Assembly (NCBI GenBank): GCA_022841625.1
Contig: JALHRD010000007.1
Location: 62,001 to 126,000 of the forward strand
Length of the DNA stretch: 64,000 nucleotides
Direction: 5' to 3'
Source of the DNA: Xanthobacteraceae bacterium
GTDB taxonomy: Bacteria > Pseudomonadota > Alphaproteobacteria > Rhizobiales > Xanthobacteraceae
Under the pieces are notes generated by a model. That model was not told where the DNA came from. It made no database searches and saw only the letters and a program-made list of their open reading frames with translations. Of the stretch, positions 35,078-43,955 are shown one piece after another; the first letter of the stretch is position 1; each line of letters begins with the position of its first letter. The position numbers and the translations under genes were made by a program.

Positions 35078-36469
35078 TCACCGCCAGGCATCGAGCTCCG
35101 GCACTGCGAAATCTTCCCAACCTGTCACGTCCGCGACTTCCGAGAATGGTTTGCCGAATGGCCGGGTGGCGTCGATGCCAATAGCGGAGGCGGTGCGCAT
35201 CGGGCGTGCGACCTTGGGATCGTCGATCGATGGGTCGGACGGGCCAGCCGGAATGTCGCCGACGATAATCACGTCTTCCTGCGGCTGCGTGCGGAACGCC
35301 ATCGCCCATTCCACCTCGGCTGAACTGTGCACGTCGATATCGGGTTCGACGATCACGGTCCATTTCGGGCGGATATTGCTTGACATGGCGTTCAGGATCA
35401 CCTGCCGCGGTTCGCCCTTGTAGCGCGGGTGCATCGCGATCACGACAAAGAACGACACGCCGGCCGACGCCCGCACCGATACATCGACCACCGTCGGGAA
35501 CTGCGCCTTGAGTGCGCGCAGCAGCGAGGCCTCGAATGGAATTTGCTTGAGGATATGGTTCTCGGTCACCGGCTTGCCGGTGAGGAGTCCTTGGAAAATC
35601 GGGTTCTTGCGGTGGGTGATGGCGGTGATGGTCGCCACCGGTTTCAGCGAGGCCGGCGTGTAGTAGCCGGTATATTCGCCGAGCGGCCCTTCCATCACGG
35701 TATTGTTCATGTCGACTTCGAATTCGATCACCACTTCGGAGGTCGCGGGCACCTCGATGTCGCAGGTTTTGCATTGGGTGAGTTCGACCGCCGCGCCGCG
35801 CAGGCCGCCGGCGACCTCCCAATCGTTGGTCTGGTCCGGCACCTGGACCTGGCAGGTGTAGGCCAGGATCGGATCGACCCCGATAATCAGCGCCGCCTTC
35901 GGCGTGACGCCGATCTGCTGACACTTGGTCAGGTTCTTGCCGAAGCGATGGAACGGCTGCGCCGAGAACGAGAACTTGTCCTTGTCCAGGATCAGGAAGC
36001 GGTAGTGGCCGATATCGGGAACGCCGGTCTCGGGGTCCTTGGAGACCACGATCCCGGGCGTGATATAGGGCCCGCCATCCTTGGGGCTGTAGGTCGGAAT
36101 CGGAAAGCGCCGGATATCGATGTCCTTGGTAATGACGACCTCATGGCAGGGTGCGCCGCCGCCATTCTTGATGATCGGCGCGATCGGCTTGCCGAGGCCT
36201 TCGAGCACTTTCTGGGTGACGTTTTTCTCATCTGTTTCAAACGCCAGGAGGGCGTGCTTGCGGCTGGAATAAACGCCGCAGACCAGCGGGAATTCGGTGC
36301 CATTCCGATTGAAGCTGACCGCCTTGCGGCCCTTGGCATAGGCATGTTTAAGCGCCTTGCCGACGTCGGTGAGCGCGATGTCCTGGTTGATGTCGACGAG
36401 TTCGCCCTGCTGGCGCATGACATCGAGAAACTGTCGGAAGTCGTGAAACGGCATTCGCTCGGTCTCCAT
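35078..36469 (-). CDS. UbiD-family (prenyl-FMN) decarboxylase, short form
   Basis: 463 residues. FRQFLDVMRQQGELVDINQDI at the N terminus and the E-x-P-V and EFEVDMNNTVMEGPLGEYTGYY region near 260-285 carry the metal and prenyl-FMN ligands of UbiD. DGGPYITPGIVVSKDPETG is also typical. It needs a UbiX partner for its cofactor; none is in the window. Substrates in this family include aromatic and unsaturated acids. Start at ATG 36469; ATG at 36454 is an alternative. Confidence 0.88.
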   Translation of the reverse strand: METERMPFHDFRQFLDVMRQQGELVDINQDIALTDVGKALKHAYAKGRKAVSFNRNGTEFPLVCGVYSSRKHALLAFETDEKNVTQKVLEGLGKPIAPIIKNGGGAPCHEVVITKDIDIRRFPIPTYSPKDGGPYITPGIVVSKDPETGVPDIGHYRFLILDKDKFSFSAQPFHRFGKNLTKCQQIGVTPKAALIIGVDPILAYTCQVQVPDQTNDWEVAGGLRGAAVELTQCKTCDIEVPATSEVVIEFEVDMNNTVMEGPLGEYTGYYTPASLKPVATITAITHRKNPIFQGLLTGKPVTENHILKQIPFEASLLRALKAQFPTVVDVSVRASAGVSFFVVIAMHPRYKGEPRQVILNAMSSNIRPKWTVIVEPDIDVHSSAEVEWAMAFRTQPQEDVIIVGDIPAGPSDPSIDDPKVARPMRTASAIGIDATRPFGKPFSEVADVTGWEDFAVPELDAWR

Positions 36470-36613
36470 GGTCGCTCCGGGCGGTGGCGGAGGGACCTGA
36501 CAAGCCCATTATCGCGCGCCGCCGCCGCCCGCGCAAACCGCGCATTGCAGGGCTGCGACCGGCCGTGCCAGACTTGAGCGATAAGAAATAAGAAGCCCCG
36601 GGGAGTGACGTTG

Positions 36614-37579
36614 ATGCAGCGCCTTGTCGTCGCGCTCGTGTTGGTTTTCGCCGCCGTCGTCGCCGGCAATGCGCAGGATGTCTGGCCGAGCCGGCAAATC
36701 CGCCTGGTTGTCCCGCTGCCGGCGGGCGCATCGGTCGACGTGATCGGCAGGCTGGTCGCGGCCAAGCTCGGCGAGCGGCTCGGACAAACAGTGGTGATCG
36801 AGAACCGCGCCGGCGCGAGCGGCGCCATCGGCGCCGACGCGGTCGCCAAGGCCGCGCCCGACGGCTACACGCTCGGCATGGCGACCACGACCACGCATGT
36901 CACCAATGTCATCGTCAATTCCAAGCTCACCTACGATCCGGTGAAAGACTTTACCGCGATCGCAATGATTGGGGTCGTGCCCTATGCGCTCTCGGTTTCG
37001 CCAAAGCTGCCGGTGACCAATGTGCGCGAGCTTGTTGCGCTCGCAAAGTCAAAGCCAGGCGTGCTGAATTACTCGTCGATCGGGCTCGGCAGCGTCGCGC
37101 ATCTTGCGACCGAGCTTCTTTCCAACATGACCGGCATCAAGCTCAATCACATTCCTTACCGTTCGGCGTCGCAGGCGGTGATCGATCTGGCGGAAGGCCG
37201 CATCGACATCACCTTTGGCACACTCGGCTCGAGCCTGCCGCTGATCAAGGATGGCAAGATCAGGATTCTGGCCGTCAGCACCGCGCAGCGGGCGAGCCAG
37301 GTTCCCGATATCCCGACGCTGATCGAGGCCGGCGTCCCGGGTTTTGAGACCTCGCTGTGGTTTGCGCTGGTCGGCCCCGCCAATTTGCCGACGCCGATTG
37401 CGGCGCGGCTCAACAAAGAGGTCAACGCCATTGTGGCTGACAGCTCCGTGATGAAGGGGCTCGAATTGCAGGCGATGCAGCCGGCGCCGATCGCGTTCGA
37501 GCGGATAGGCGATCTGATCCGCAACGATCTGGCGCGTTGGCGTGAGATCGCGGCGAAATCCGGCGTGCAGGCGGAGTAG
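36614..37579 (+). CDS. Bug/TctC family periplasmic substrate-binding protein
   Basis: 321 residues from ATG 36614; a GTG at 36605 is in frame. Signal peptide 1-20 ending GNAQ. Mature start VWPSRQIRLVVPLPAGASVDV, then RAGASGAIGAD, APDGYTLGM and PYRSASQAVIDL. The PLPAGA loop differs from the usual PFAAGG, which may tune the ligand pocket. Divergent from the UbiD gene (145 bp apart). Confidence 0.92.
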   Translation: MQRLVVALVLVFAAVVAGNAQDVWPSRQIRLVVPLPAGASVDVIGRLVAAKLGERLGQTVVIENRAGASGAIGADAVAKAAPDGYTLGMATTTTHVTNVIVNSKLTYDPVKDFTAIAMIGVVPYALSVSPKLPVTNVRELVALAKSKPGVLNYSSIGLGSVAHLATELLSNMTGIKLNHIPYRSASQAVIDLAEGRIDITFGTLGSSLPLIKDGKIRILAVSTAQRASQVPDIPTLIEAGVPGFETSLWFALVGPANLPTPIAARLNKEVNAIVADSSVMKGLELQAMQPAPIAFERIGDLIRNDLARWREIAAKSGVQAE

Positions 37580-37595
37580 CGAGGGTTCGACCTCG

Positions 37596-38660
37596 CTAAA
37601 CCCCCAGCAGTCGCTTGGCATTGCCGCCGGCGATCGCTGCGATAGTTCCCGCGTCGAAGCCATCGACCGATGCGACATGGCCGATCGGATCGTAGTCCGC
37701 CATGTCGAAGGGATAGTCGGTGCCCATGATGATGCGGTCGGCGCCATAGAGCCGCACCAGTTCGGCAAGTTGATGCGGGGTGAACACCACCGAATCGAAA
37801 TAAATCTTCTTGAGGTAGCTCGTCGGCGGATGCGGCAGGTCGCCATGGGCGTCCGAGCGCGCGCCCCAGGCATGATCGATGCGGCCGGAATAGGCGCCAA
37901 GATAGCCGCCGCCATGCACGGCCAGAATCTTCAAATTCGGATGCCGCTCCAACACGCCGTCGAAGATCAGGTAATGCAGCGCGATCGTGGTATCGAGCGG
38001 ATTGCCGATGGTGTTGTTGAACGAAAAGCGCGACAGCCGCTTGGCCTCGCTGAAGCCAAGCGGATGCAGAACGACCAGCGCCTGCAATTCCTCCGCCTTG
38101 CGCCAGAATGGCGCGAATGCCGGATCGGACAGCTCCTGGCCGTTCACATTGGTGAGAATCTGCACGCCCTTGAGCTTGAGCGTCTTGACGCAGCGTTCGA
38201 GTTCCTTGGCGGCCTCCACGCCGTCCGGCATCGGCGCGCTGCCGAGGCCGGCGAAGCGATCGGGCTTGCCGGCGACATATTCGGCGATGCCGTCATTGAC
38301 GATGCGCGCGGCCTGCACCGCGATATCGGGCGGCACGGTGTAGTAGCATTGCGGCGGCGGCGGCATCACCAATTGGAAATCGATGCCCATGGCGTCGAGG
38401 TCTTGCAGCCGCCGATCATAGCCGGTGATGCGTGGCCGGATGTCGGCTTCCTGCTGCTGGTTGAGCGCGCGGGTCTCCGGGGTTGCGTAAAGCACCATTG
38501 CATTCTTCATCGGATCGAAATGCGGTTTGACGAATTCGGCCGCCGCCGGCACCGCGACATGGGAATGGATGTCGATGGTGATGCTCTTTGGCCGGACCTC
38601 GCGGCCGGGCCGACCGTGCTGGCGTGCCGCCGTCGGTGCATATTTGTTCCATTGGGTCAT
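37596..38660 (-). CDS. amidohydrolase-family hydrolase/decarboxylase
   Basis: 354 residues. ITIDIHSHVAVPA (HxH metal site near residue 33), QLVMPPPPQCYYTVPP, LVVLHPLGFSEAKRLSR, HGGGYLGAYSGRIDHAW and IIMGTDYPFDMADYDP with the catalytic Asp. The layout resembles ACMSD-like decarboxylases (2-amino-3-carboxymuconate type). It overlaps the upstream hydrolase gene by four bases (ATGA), so the pair is translationally coupled. Confidence 0.87.
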   Translation of the reverse strand: MTQWNKYAPTAARQHGRPGREVRPKSITIDIHSHVAVPAAAEFVKPHFDPMKNAMVLYATPETRALNQQQEADIRPRITGYDRRLQDLDAMGIDFQLVMPPPPQCYYTVPPDIAVQAARIVNDGIAEYVAGKPDRFAGLGSAPMPDGVEAAKELERCVKTLKLKGVQILTNVNGQELSDPAFAPFWRKAEELQALVVLHPLGFSEAKRLSRFSFNNTIGNPLDTTIALHYLIFDGVLERHPNLKILAVHGGGYLGAYSGRIDHAWGARSDAHGDLPHPPTSYLKKIYFDSVVFTPHQLAELVRLYGADRIIMGTDYPFDMADYDPIGHVASVDGFDAGTIAAIAGGNAKRLLGV

Positions 38661-40474
38661 CGGGGGCTCCGTTTGGGATTGCGTGGTTGGCCTTTGCGCG
38701 CGGGCGCTGCTTTCGGCGGGATCACCGGCAGCAGCAGGAACGCCTGCCGCTCGCTGCCGAAATGCAGCGTGGTGGTGCCCGCGAAAAGCTTCGGCGGCCG
38801 GTCGCGCGGATCGTCATGCAGGAACGGACCGCAGCCGGTCAGTTCATTCTTGAAGTTCGACAGCTTGCCGCCGCTGGGGCCGGGATAGACATAGTCCTTG
38901 CCACGGATCGACAGAGCCAGACGGTAGCCCTTCGGCACCACAATCGAGGTCGGCCAGATTTCGATGTCGAGTTCGACGACCTCGCCTTTTCGAAGCGGCT
39001 GTTTCTTGTCGTGGGTGTGATAGGGCCGCCAGGGCGTCGACAGTTTCTTGTCGAGTTTGCGATGCGAGGCCCGCAGCCAGCCCTGCGCCACCGGCGTGTG
39101 CGGATCGATCGCGCCCTGGAACACGACTTCTTTCATTTCCGGCGAGAACACCCGCAGCACCACGAACAGGTCGGCATCGGCGGTTGATGACGACACATAG
39201 AGCTTGAGCGACGACGGGCCGGTGAACTCGAATTCATGCGGCGCTGGCGCTGCCAGGAATGTCACGCCGTCGTCCATGGCGTCGAAGCTGATTGTCGCCT
39301 TGCCCTTGGGCTTGTTGGCGCCCAGCGATTGGTCGTTGTGATTGAGAAAAACCCTTTGCCAATTAGTTCGTTTGATCGGCCATTCGCCTTCATGGCGCTC
39401 GATGAACCTGTCGATGTGGCGAACCTGGAGCTGCACCCGCGGCTGCTTGTCCCAGCCATTGTTCTTGCCGTGCAGGAAATGATCGAAGAAGCGCAACTGC
39501 AATTCGCGGCCATAGTCGGTGTAGAAATGCGTCCAATGCTCGATGCCGTGGACTTCGAGCCATTTATCCTTCGCCGCGGCGCGGAAGAAGCCTTCAAAAT
39601 TGCCGCGCGGATGCAGCGGCTGGCCGCCCCAATTGGCGGCCGACAGGAACGGTGTTTTCACTTTCGACCAGTCAGGCGAACGAGCGCGATGATAGGCGTC
39701 GTCGAGCGGATGGGCGCGGATTTCGTCGCCGAACGGCACGCGGTTGCGCGCGAGTTCCTGCTCCGACAGAGTTTCCGGCCCGCACACCCATTGGCCATGC
39801 ACGCGGCTGCGTTTGCCGCGCTCGCCCGCGCCATACTGCACGGTCTTGACCTGCATGTCGTACCAGTTCTCCCAGAACGTGCAGAGAATGCCGCCATGGT
39901 GGGTCATGTCGCGATACCAGTCGGCACAACCCTCCCAGATGCACATGGCGGCGAGATGCGGCGGTTGCAGCGTTGCGACGTGCCACTGGTTGCTGCCGTA
40001 GTAGGAAATGCCATTGAGGCCGACCTTGCCGCTCGACCAGGGCTGCGCCGCGGCCCATTCGATGCAGCCGTAGAAATCCTTGGTTTCGCGTGGCGAGAAC
40101 GGATCGACCTTGCCGGGCGAACAGCCGGCGCCGCGCGAATCCACCCGCACGCAGGCGTAGTCGTGCGGTACCCATTTTTCGGGGTCGACGACCTCCCATT
40201 GCTGGTAGAGATTCGACGAGCCGGCGGTGACATCGGGATGCGCGCGCGCCATACGCTCCCATGCGCTCGGATAGCCGTCCTGGAAGGCGAGCCCCTTGGC
40301 ATAGGGGCCATAAGTGAGGATCGCCGGGTAGCGGCCGTGCTTGAGCGGGCGGAATATGTCGGCGCGCAGCACCAGGCCATCGTCCATGGTGATTGGCACA
40401 TCCCAATCGATCCGCATGCCGTCGCGGACTTCGCTGCGGGGGGTGAGCGCGCGCTTCTGATTGATTTCCTGCAT
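38657..40474 (-). CDS. CocE/NonD family serine hydrolase
   Basis: 605 residues. X-Pro dipeptidyl-peptidase/cocaine-esterase fold: N-terminal DVPITMDDGLVLRADIFRP, nucleophile in GLNGISYYGSNQWHVA near residue 157, catalytic His in GIEHWTHFYTDYGRE, and a C-terminal jelly-roll domain from about 400 (FTGPSSLKLYVSSSTADADLFVVLRVF). No leader. Typical substrates are esters or amides. It is the first gene of a two-gene unit with the amidohydrolase. Confidence 0.88.
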   Translation of the reverse strand: MQEINQKRALTPRSEVRDGMRIDWDVPITMDDGLVLRADIFRPLKHGRYPAILTYGPYAKGLAFQDGYPSAWERMARAHPDVTAGSSNLYQQWEVVDPEKWVPHDYACVRVDSRGAGCSPGKVDPFSPRETKDFYGCIEWAAAQPWSSGKVGLNGISYYGSNQWHVATLQPPHLAAMCIWEGCADWYRDMTHHGGILCTFWENWYDMQVKTVQYGAGERGKRSRVHGQWVCGPETLSEQELARNRVPFGDEIRAHPLDDAYHRARSPDWSKVKTPFLSAANWGGQPLHPRGNFEGFFRAAAKDKWLEVHGIEHWTHFYTDYGRELQLRFFDHFLHGKNNGWDKQPRVQLQVRHIDRFIERHEGEWPIKRTNWQRVFLNHNDQSLGANKPKGKATISFDAMDDGVTFLAAPAPHEFEFTGPSSLKLYVSSSTADADLFVVLRVFSPEMKEVVFQGAIDPHTPVAQGWLRASHRKLDKKLSTPWRPYHTHDKKQPLRKGEVVELDIEIWPTSIVVPKGYRLALSIRGKDYVYPGPSGGKLSNFKNELTGCGPFLHDDPRDRPPKLFAGTTTLHFGSERQAFLLLPVIPPKAAPARKGQPRNPKRSPR

Positions 40475-40623
40475 GTGGTCCTCTCACGCGGGTCCCGGCC
40501 GCAGCGCCGCACGAAGTGATGCGCCGCAGAGCCGGGGCCCTGGTTCTCCTATGCCGAATAAAAGCATAACCAGGTTTCCGGGTCTCGCGCCGCTCGTCCG
40601 GCACACGGGAGGCTAATTCCGCC

Positions 40624-40690
40624 TAGCTGCCGGTGGTGGCGACGATCCTTGCCCATTGACGAGGTCCTTGGTGACCAGCGCGCGCAAGCC
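40624..40690 (-). pseudogene. frameshifted 3' remnant of a Bug-type gene (candidate)
   Basis: Reading on the minus strand, LVTKDL followed, after a frame change, by QWARIVATTGS and a stop resembles the last 20 residues of Bug proteins (consensus L...D...W..VV...G). Upstream of LVTKDL no further similarity is visible. Part of the 335-bp gap between the CocE gene and the deaminase gene, which otherwise holds only the UbiD remnant. Confidence 0.4.
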
Positions 40691-40743
40691 GCATAGCAGC
40701 CATCATTCTGCGTCCGAAGCTTCGCGCCATCTCCAAATATCGG

Positions 40744-40810
40744 ATGCTACTTCTTCGGCAGGTTCGCCGCGAATTGCAAGCCGCGTCGCGCGAGTCCTGC
40801 CGCCCGGCAT
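40744..40810 (-). pseudogene. displaced 3' end of a UbiD-type gene
   Basis: On the minus strand it reads RGLQFAANLPKK plus stop, matching RGSQFAASLPKK plus stop of the intact gene at 41482. The match covers 40744-40802 against 41479-41550, with 38 of 43 or so bases identical before a 12-13 bp gap and then CGCGCG.GTCCTGCC. It begins eight bases after the deaminase stop and has no start of its own. Confidence 0.75.
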
Positions 40811-41421
40811 TAGCGTCGGCCGAAATAGTCGAAAAAATTGCGGCGCAGGAACTGCAGCAAGCGTTGGCGTAATCCGGTAGCGGGCGTGGGCATGATTGTT
40901 GTCGACGCCGGGGCGACAAACAGTCCACGCTGCTTGAGGATTCCCGCGGTCATCGGACTGCATTCGGCAATCGCTTGCTCGGCCTCCGCCGCCATGAAGC
41001 CGGAGACGATCTCCGGCGGCGGCGCGAACACTTCCGGCATGGTTGCGGACAGATCGGTATCGGTGAGGATTTTCCATTTCGACACGCCGCCCATATGTGG
41101 TGAATTCAAGCCATAGACGACCCGGCGGATGCGGCTCTCGCGGATCGCGTAGGAGCAAAAGGCGCAGGGCTCCCCGATTAGGTAGATTTCGCAGTCGTCG
41201 AGGCTGATGGTGTCGAGCGTCTTTTGCGCCTGCGAGATCGCAACCACTTCGGCGTGCCGCGTGATATCACGGTCGTGGGTAACCCGATTGATCGATTCCG
41301 CCACCACCATATCGCCCTGGCAGAGCACCGCGGCATAAGGGTATTCACCCGATTGACTCGATGCCTTGGCGAGCGCGATACAGCGCGTCATCATCAAGCG
41401 ATCGCGTGTTCCGGCAGTCAT
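40810..41421 (-). CDS. nucleoside/CMP-type deaminase
   Basis: 203 residues. Zinc deaminase motifs HAEVVAIS (His-Ala-Glu) near residue 56 and EPCAFC near 85 with two Cys. The N-terminal SGEYPYAAVL is typical of guanine or tRNA adenosine deaminase relatives. The C-terminal 50 residues are unusual and basic, ending LRQRLLQFLRRNFFDYFGRR. Lies between the intact UbiD gene end and its displaced copy. Confidence 0.85.
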   Translation of the reverse strand: MTAGTRDRLMMTRCIALAKASSQSGEYPYAAVLCQGDMVVAESINRVTHDRDITRHAEVVAISQAQKTLDTISLDDCEIYLIGEPCAFCSYAIRESRIRRVVYGLNSPHMGGVSKWKILTDTDLSATMPEVFAPPPEIVSGFMAAEAEQAIAECSPMTAGILKQRGLFVAPASTTIMPTPATGLRQRLLQFLRRNFFDYFGRR

Positions 41422-41481
41422 GCCAACACCTGATGAATCGATGCGGCGCCGTCATGCCGCCCACAATGACGGAACGCCATG

Positions 41482-43074
41482 CTACTTCTTCGGCAAGCTT
41501 GCCGCGAATTGCGAACCACGCACGCACATGCGGCCGCGCGGGTCCTGCCACAGCTTTTCGGTGGCGTGCAGGTGGCCGATGGCGCGTGCCACGGTGCGGA
41601 AATCATAGGTCGAGAATTTCTCCGCGATGTCGGTGTAGTAGAGCGGCGCCTGTTCGATCGCTGCCAGGATTTCCTTGGCTAATGCCGCCACCTCGGTACC
41701 GTCGGCCGATTTCCCGGCCTCGTCCTTCTTGCCCTTGGCATAATCCTCGAGCTTCGCCTTGTCGGCATAGGCGTAAGTGATGCGCTCGTAGTGTTCCTTG
41801 GGGATGCCGTCGGGGATGGTCGCATCGATGCCGACCTTGGCGCCGGTCGGCACGATGCCGGCGCCCTGCGGGAGGCTGGGGTCGAGCGGCTTGGCGCGCG
41901 CGTTCGACACGATCATGACGTCCTTGTCGCCCTGCACGCGGGTGGCGATCGCCCACTCCACGTCCATCGGGTCGAAAATATCGATGTCGTCGTCGACCAC
42001 CACCACATGCTTGAGGTCCATCACCGAGAGCGCCGCGAGCAGCGCGTTCTTCGCCTCGCCCGGCTGCTTCTTGATCGAGATCACCGCGTGCCAGAACGCG
42101 CAGCCGCCGAGCGTCACATTGATGTCCTTCACCTGCACGCCGGCGGTGCGCAGCGCCTGCCGGATCGCGGCATAGCGCGTGGGCGCCGCCAGCCAGGTGT
42201 TCTCCCAGGGCATGTGCAGGTTGTAATAGATCGCGTCCTTGCGCATCGAGACCGCCTTGATGCGCACCAGCGGGTTCCAATGCAGCCCGCCCATCAGCCG
42301 GGTGAATTCGCCAAAGCGCCCTTCCGGCCAGGTCCAACCGGTCGGCAGGATCTCGCCCTCCAGCACGATTTCGGCATCGGCGATGTAGGGCAGGTCGATG
42401 GTCGCGCACGGCGCCAGTTCCACCGGCACGCCGCGCAAACCGCCGGCGATCGCCATCTCGTCGACGCCGAGCGGGGCACGATAGCCTGAGCCGGTGATCT
42501 CAATCGGGTGGGTGCCGATTGAAATCGAGATCGGCAGCGGCTCCTTGCGTTCGAGCGCGCGCTGCGCGAACAACCGCATATTGTTGGGCGTGACGATATC
42601 GATGCCGGTGAGGTTCTTTTCTTTCACGATGAAGCGGTAGATGCCGGAATTGATGCCAAGTTCGGGATCGCGCGCGATCACGACGCCGGCGGTGATCATC
42701 GGGCCGCCGTCGTAGATCGACGACATCGGGATCGGCAACTTGTAGAGATCGACCTCGTCGCCGGTCATCAGCACTTCGCGGGTCGGCGAGGTCTTGACGT
42801 GCCTCGGCGGGATCGGCTTGGCGATCGCGGCGGCGAGCTTGTCCTCGATCTCGCGATAGGTGTCGGCGCCAAGTCCCATCATGGCGCGCTCGCGCGAGCG
42901 GATGATGCCGGACACCACCGGCACGTCGTAGCCAATGACCTTGTGAAAAAACAGCGCGGTCTTGGCCTGGTCGACCAGCGTCGCAATGTGACGGATATCG
43001 ACGGGCTGACGCAGGTCGACGAGTTCGCCGGTCTGCCGCAACCGGTCGAGAAACTGGCGGAAGTTTTCCTGCAT
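41482..43074 (-). CDS. UbiD-family decarboxylase, long form
   Basis: 530 residues from ATG 43074 with CGGAG upstream; longer upstream frames are rejected. Same NFRQFLDRLRQTGELVDLRQ start as the shorter UbiD at 35078, with DGGPMITAGVVIARDPELG, EGRFGEFTRLMG and DDDIDIFDPMDVEWAIATR. The extra C-terminal 60 residues (EILAAIEQAPLYYTDIAEKF...VARAIGHLHATEKLWQDP) resemble a winged-helix extension. Its last 60-70 bp recur beyond the deaminase gene. Confidence 0.88.
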   Translation of the reverse strand: MQENFRQFLDRLRQTGELVDLRQPVDIRHIATLVDQAKTALFFHKVIGYDVPVVSGIIRSRERAMMGLGADTYREIEDKLAAAIAKPIPPRHVKTSPTREVLMTGDEVDLYKLPIPMSSIYDGGPMITAGVVIARDPELGINSGIYRFIVKEKNLTGIDIVTPNNMRLFAQRALERKEPLPISISIGTHPIEITGSGYRAPLGVDEMAIAGGLRGVPVELAPCATIDLPYIADAEIVLEGEILPTGWTWPEGRFGEFTRLMGGLHWNPLVRIKAVSMRKDAIYYNLHMPWENTWLAAPTRYAAIRQALRTAGVQVKDINVTLGGCAFWHAVISIKKQPGEAKNALLAALSVMDLKHVVVVDDDIDIFDPMDVEWAIATRVQGDKDVMIVSNARAKPLDPSLPQGAGIVPTGAKVGIDATIPDGIPKEHYERITYAYADKAKLEDYAKGKKDEAGKSADGTEVAALAKEILAAIEQAPLYYTDIAEKFSTYDFRTVARAIGHLHATEKLWQDPRGRMCVRGSQFAASLPKK

Positions 43075-43220
43075 GCTGCGCTCCGAAGGATTGATCGATG
43101 ATTGCGTAGCGAAACGACGCGGGCTGTCAATCGACACCGCCGCTTCGCTTTGGCTTCTCAAGTCCGGCGTCCGACCGAGGAATCCGCGCCGCTGCGACCG
43201 CTTGTGCCAAACCTGGAGTT

Positions 43221-43320
43221 TTTTGTCCTATTATTTTGTTATTTTATAGTATAAATATGCTGTAAATATCAATTAACGTAGTATGTATTGCCAAATCATA
43301 TCTATTATGTAGAATATTAC
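43221..43320. promoter_or_regulatory. AT-rich intergenic island upstream of the thiol dioxygenase gene
   Basis: Only 21 of these 100 bases are G or C by hand count, against a strongly GC-rich surround. It separates the divergent UbiD and dioxygenase genes. A TTGTCC / 16 bp / TATAGT pair (43223-43250) resembles a sigma-70 promoter on the plus strand, and TATAAA follows. Such islands often bind nucleoid proteins such as MucR or H-NS-like factors. No ORF. Confidence 0.45.
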
Positions 43321-43350
43321 CACTGACTCATCGGTATGTTGGAGCCTGCC

Positions 43351-43935
43351 ATGTTACCAGCCCGCTCTATCTCGCTCGAAACCGGGCGCCGACCGATCGT
43401 TCCGCTGCCCACGCCGACCGACCCGATTGCACAGCTGATGGCCCGGGTCGGCGCAGCCTGCGACGGACCGCCCGCCATCATGGGCGAACGGGTCGTCGAG
43501 GCACTGCGCGCCGCGACGGCGGTTCCGGGCCTGTTGTCAGCCGAATTCCGTGCGCCGCGTTCCGGTTGCTACGCCCGTCACACCGTTGCCAGCGACCCCG
43601 CCGGCCGGTTCACCTTGCTGTCGCTGGTCTGGGGCTCGGGCCAGTTCAGCCCGCCGCATGCCCACGACACTTGGTGCGCATATGCGGTAGTCGAACACCC
43701 GCTCACCGAAACCCTCTATGAGTTCGATACACGTCGTGGCGTGGCGGTCGCTTCCGCGATCGCGGAGCGCGCGTCGGGCTACGCTTGTTTCGCCCCCGCC
43801 GGGCTTGAACAAATCCACCGGCTTGGTAATGCCGGGGACGTTCCCGCAATCTCGATCCATATCTATGGTATCGACGGTTCGCGCGTGGGGACGCATGTCA
43901 ACCGGCTGATAGACGTCGCCGAACGCAAGGGGTGA
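43351..43935 (+). CDS. cysteine dioxygenase-type cupin (thiol dioxygenase)
   Basis: 194 residues from ATG 43351, chosen because GGAG lies seven bases upstream; an ATG at 43336 precedes it. Cupin with SPPHAHDTWCAYAVVE (two His iron ligands) and late HIYGIDGSR with the third His. Related enzymes oxidise cysteine or 3-mercaptopropionate to sulfinates. The Cys in the WCAY motif could take part in the crosslink seen in some family members, but that is uncertain. Overlaps the dehydrogenase ORF start region. Confidence 0.78.
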   Translation: MLPARSISLETGRRPIVPLPTPTDPIAQLMARVGAACDGPPAIMGERVVEALRAATAVPGLLSAEFRAPRSGCYARHTVASDPAGRFTLLSLVWGSGQFSPPHAHDTWCAYAVVEHPLTETLYEFDTRRGVAVASAIAERASGYACFAPAGLEQIHRLGNAGDVPAISIHIYGIDGSRVGTHVNRLIDVAERKG

Positions 43936-43955
43936 GGCTCGTGAGTGGCAGGACG

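Noticed and set aside
37542-38888. 448-codon plus-strand frame
   Set aside because: Antisense to the amidohydrolase and hydrolase genes, both with clear catalytic motifs.
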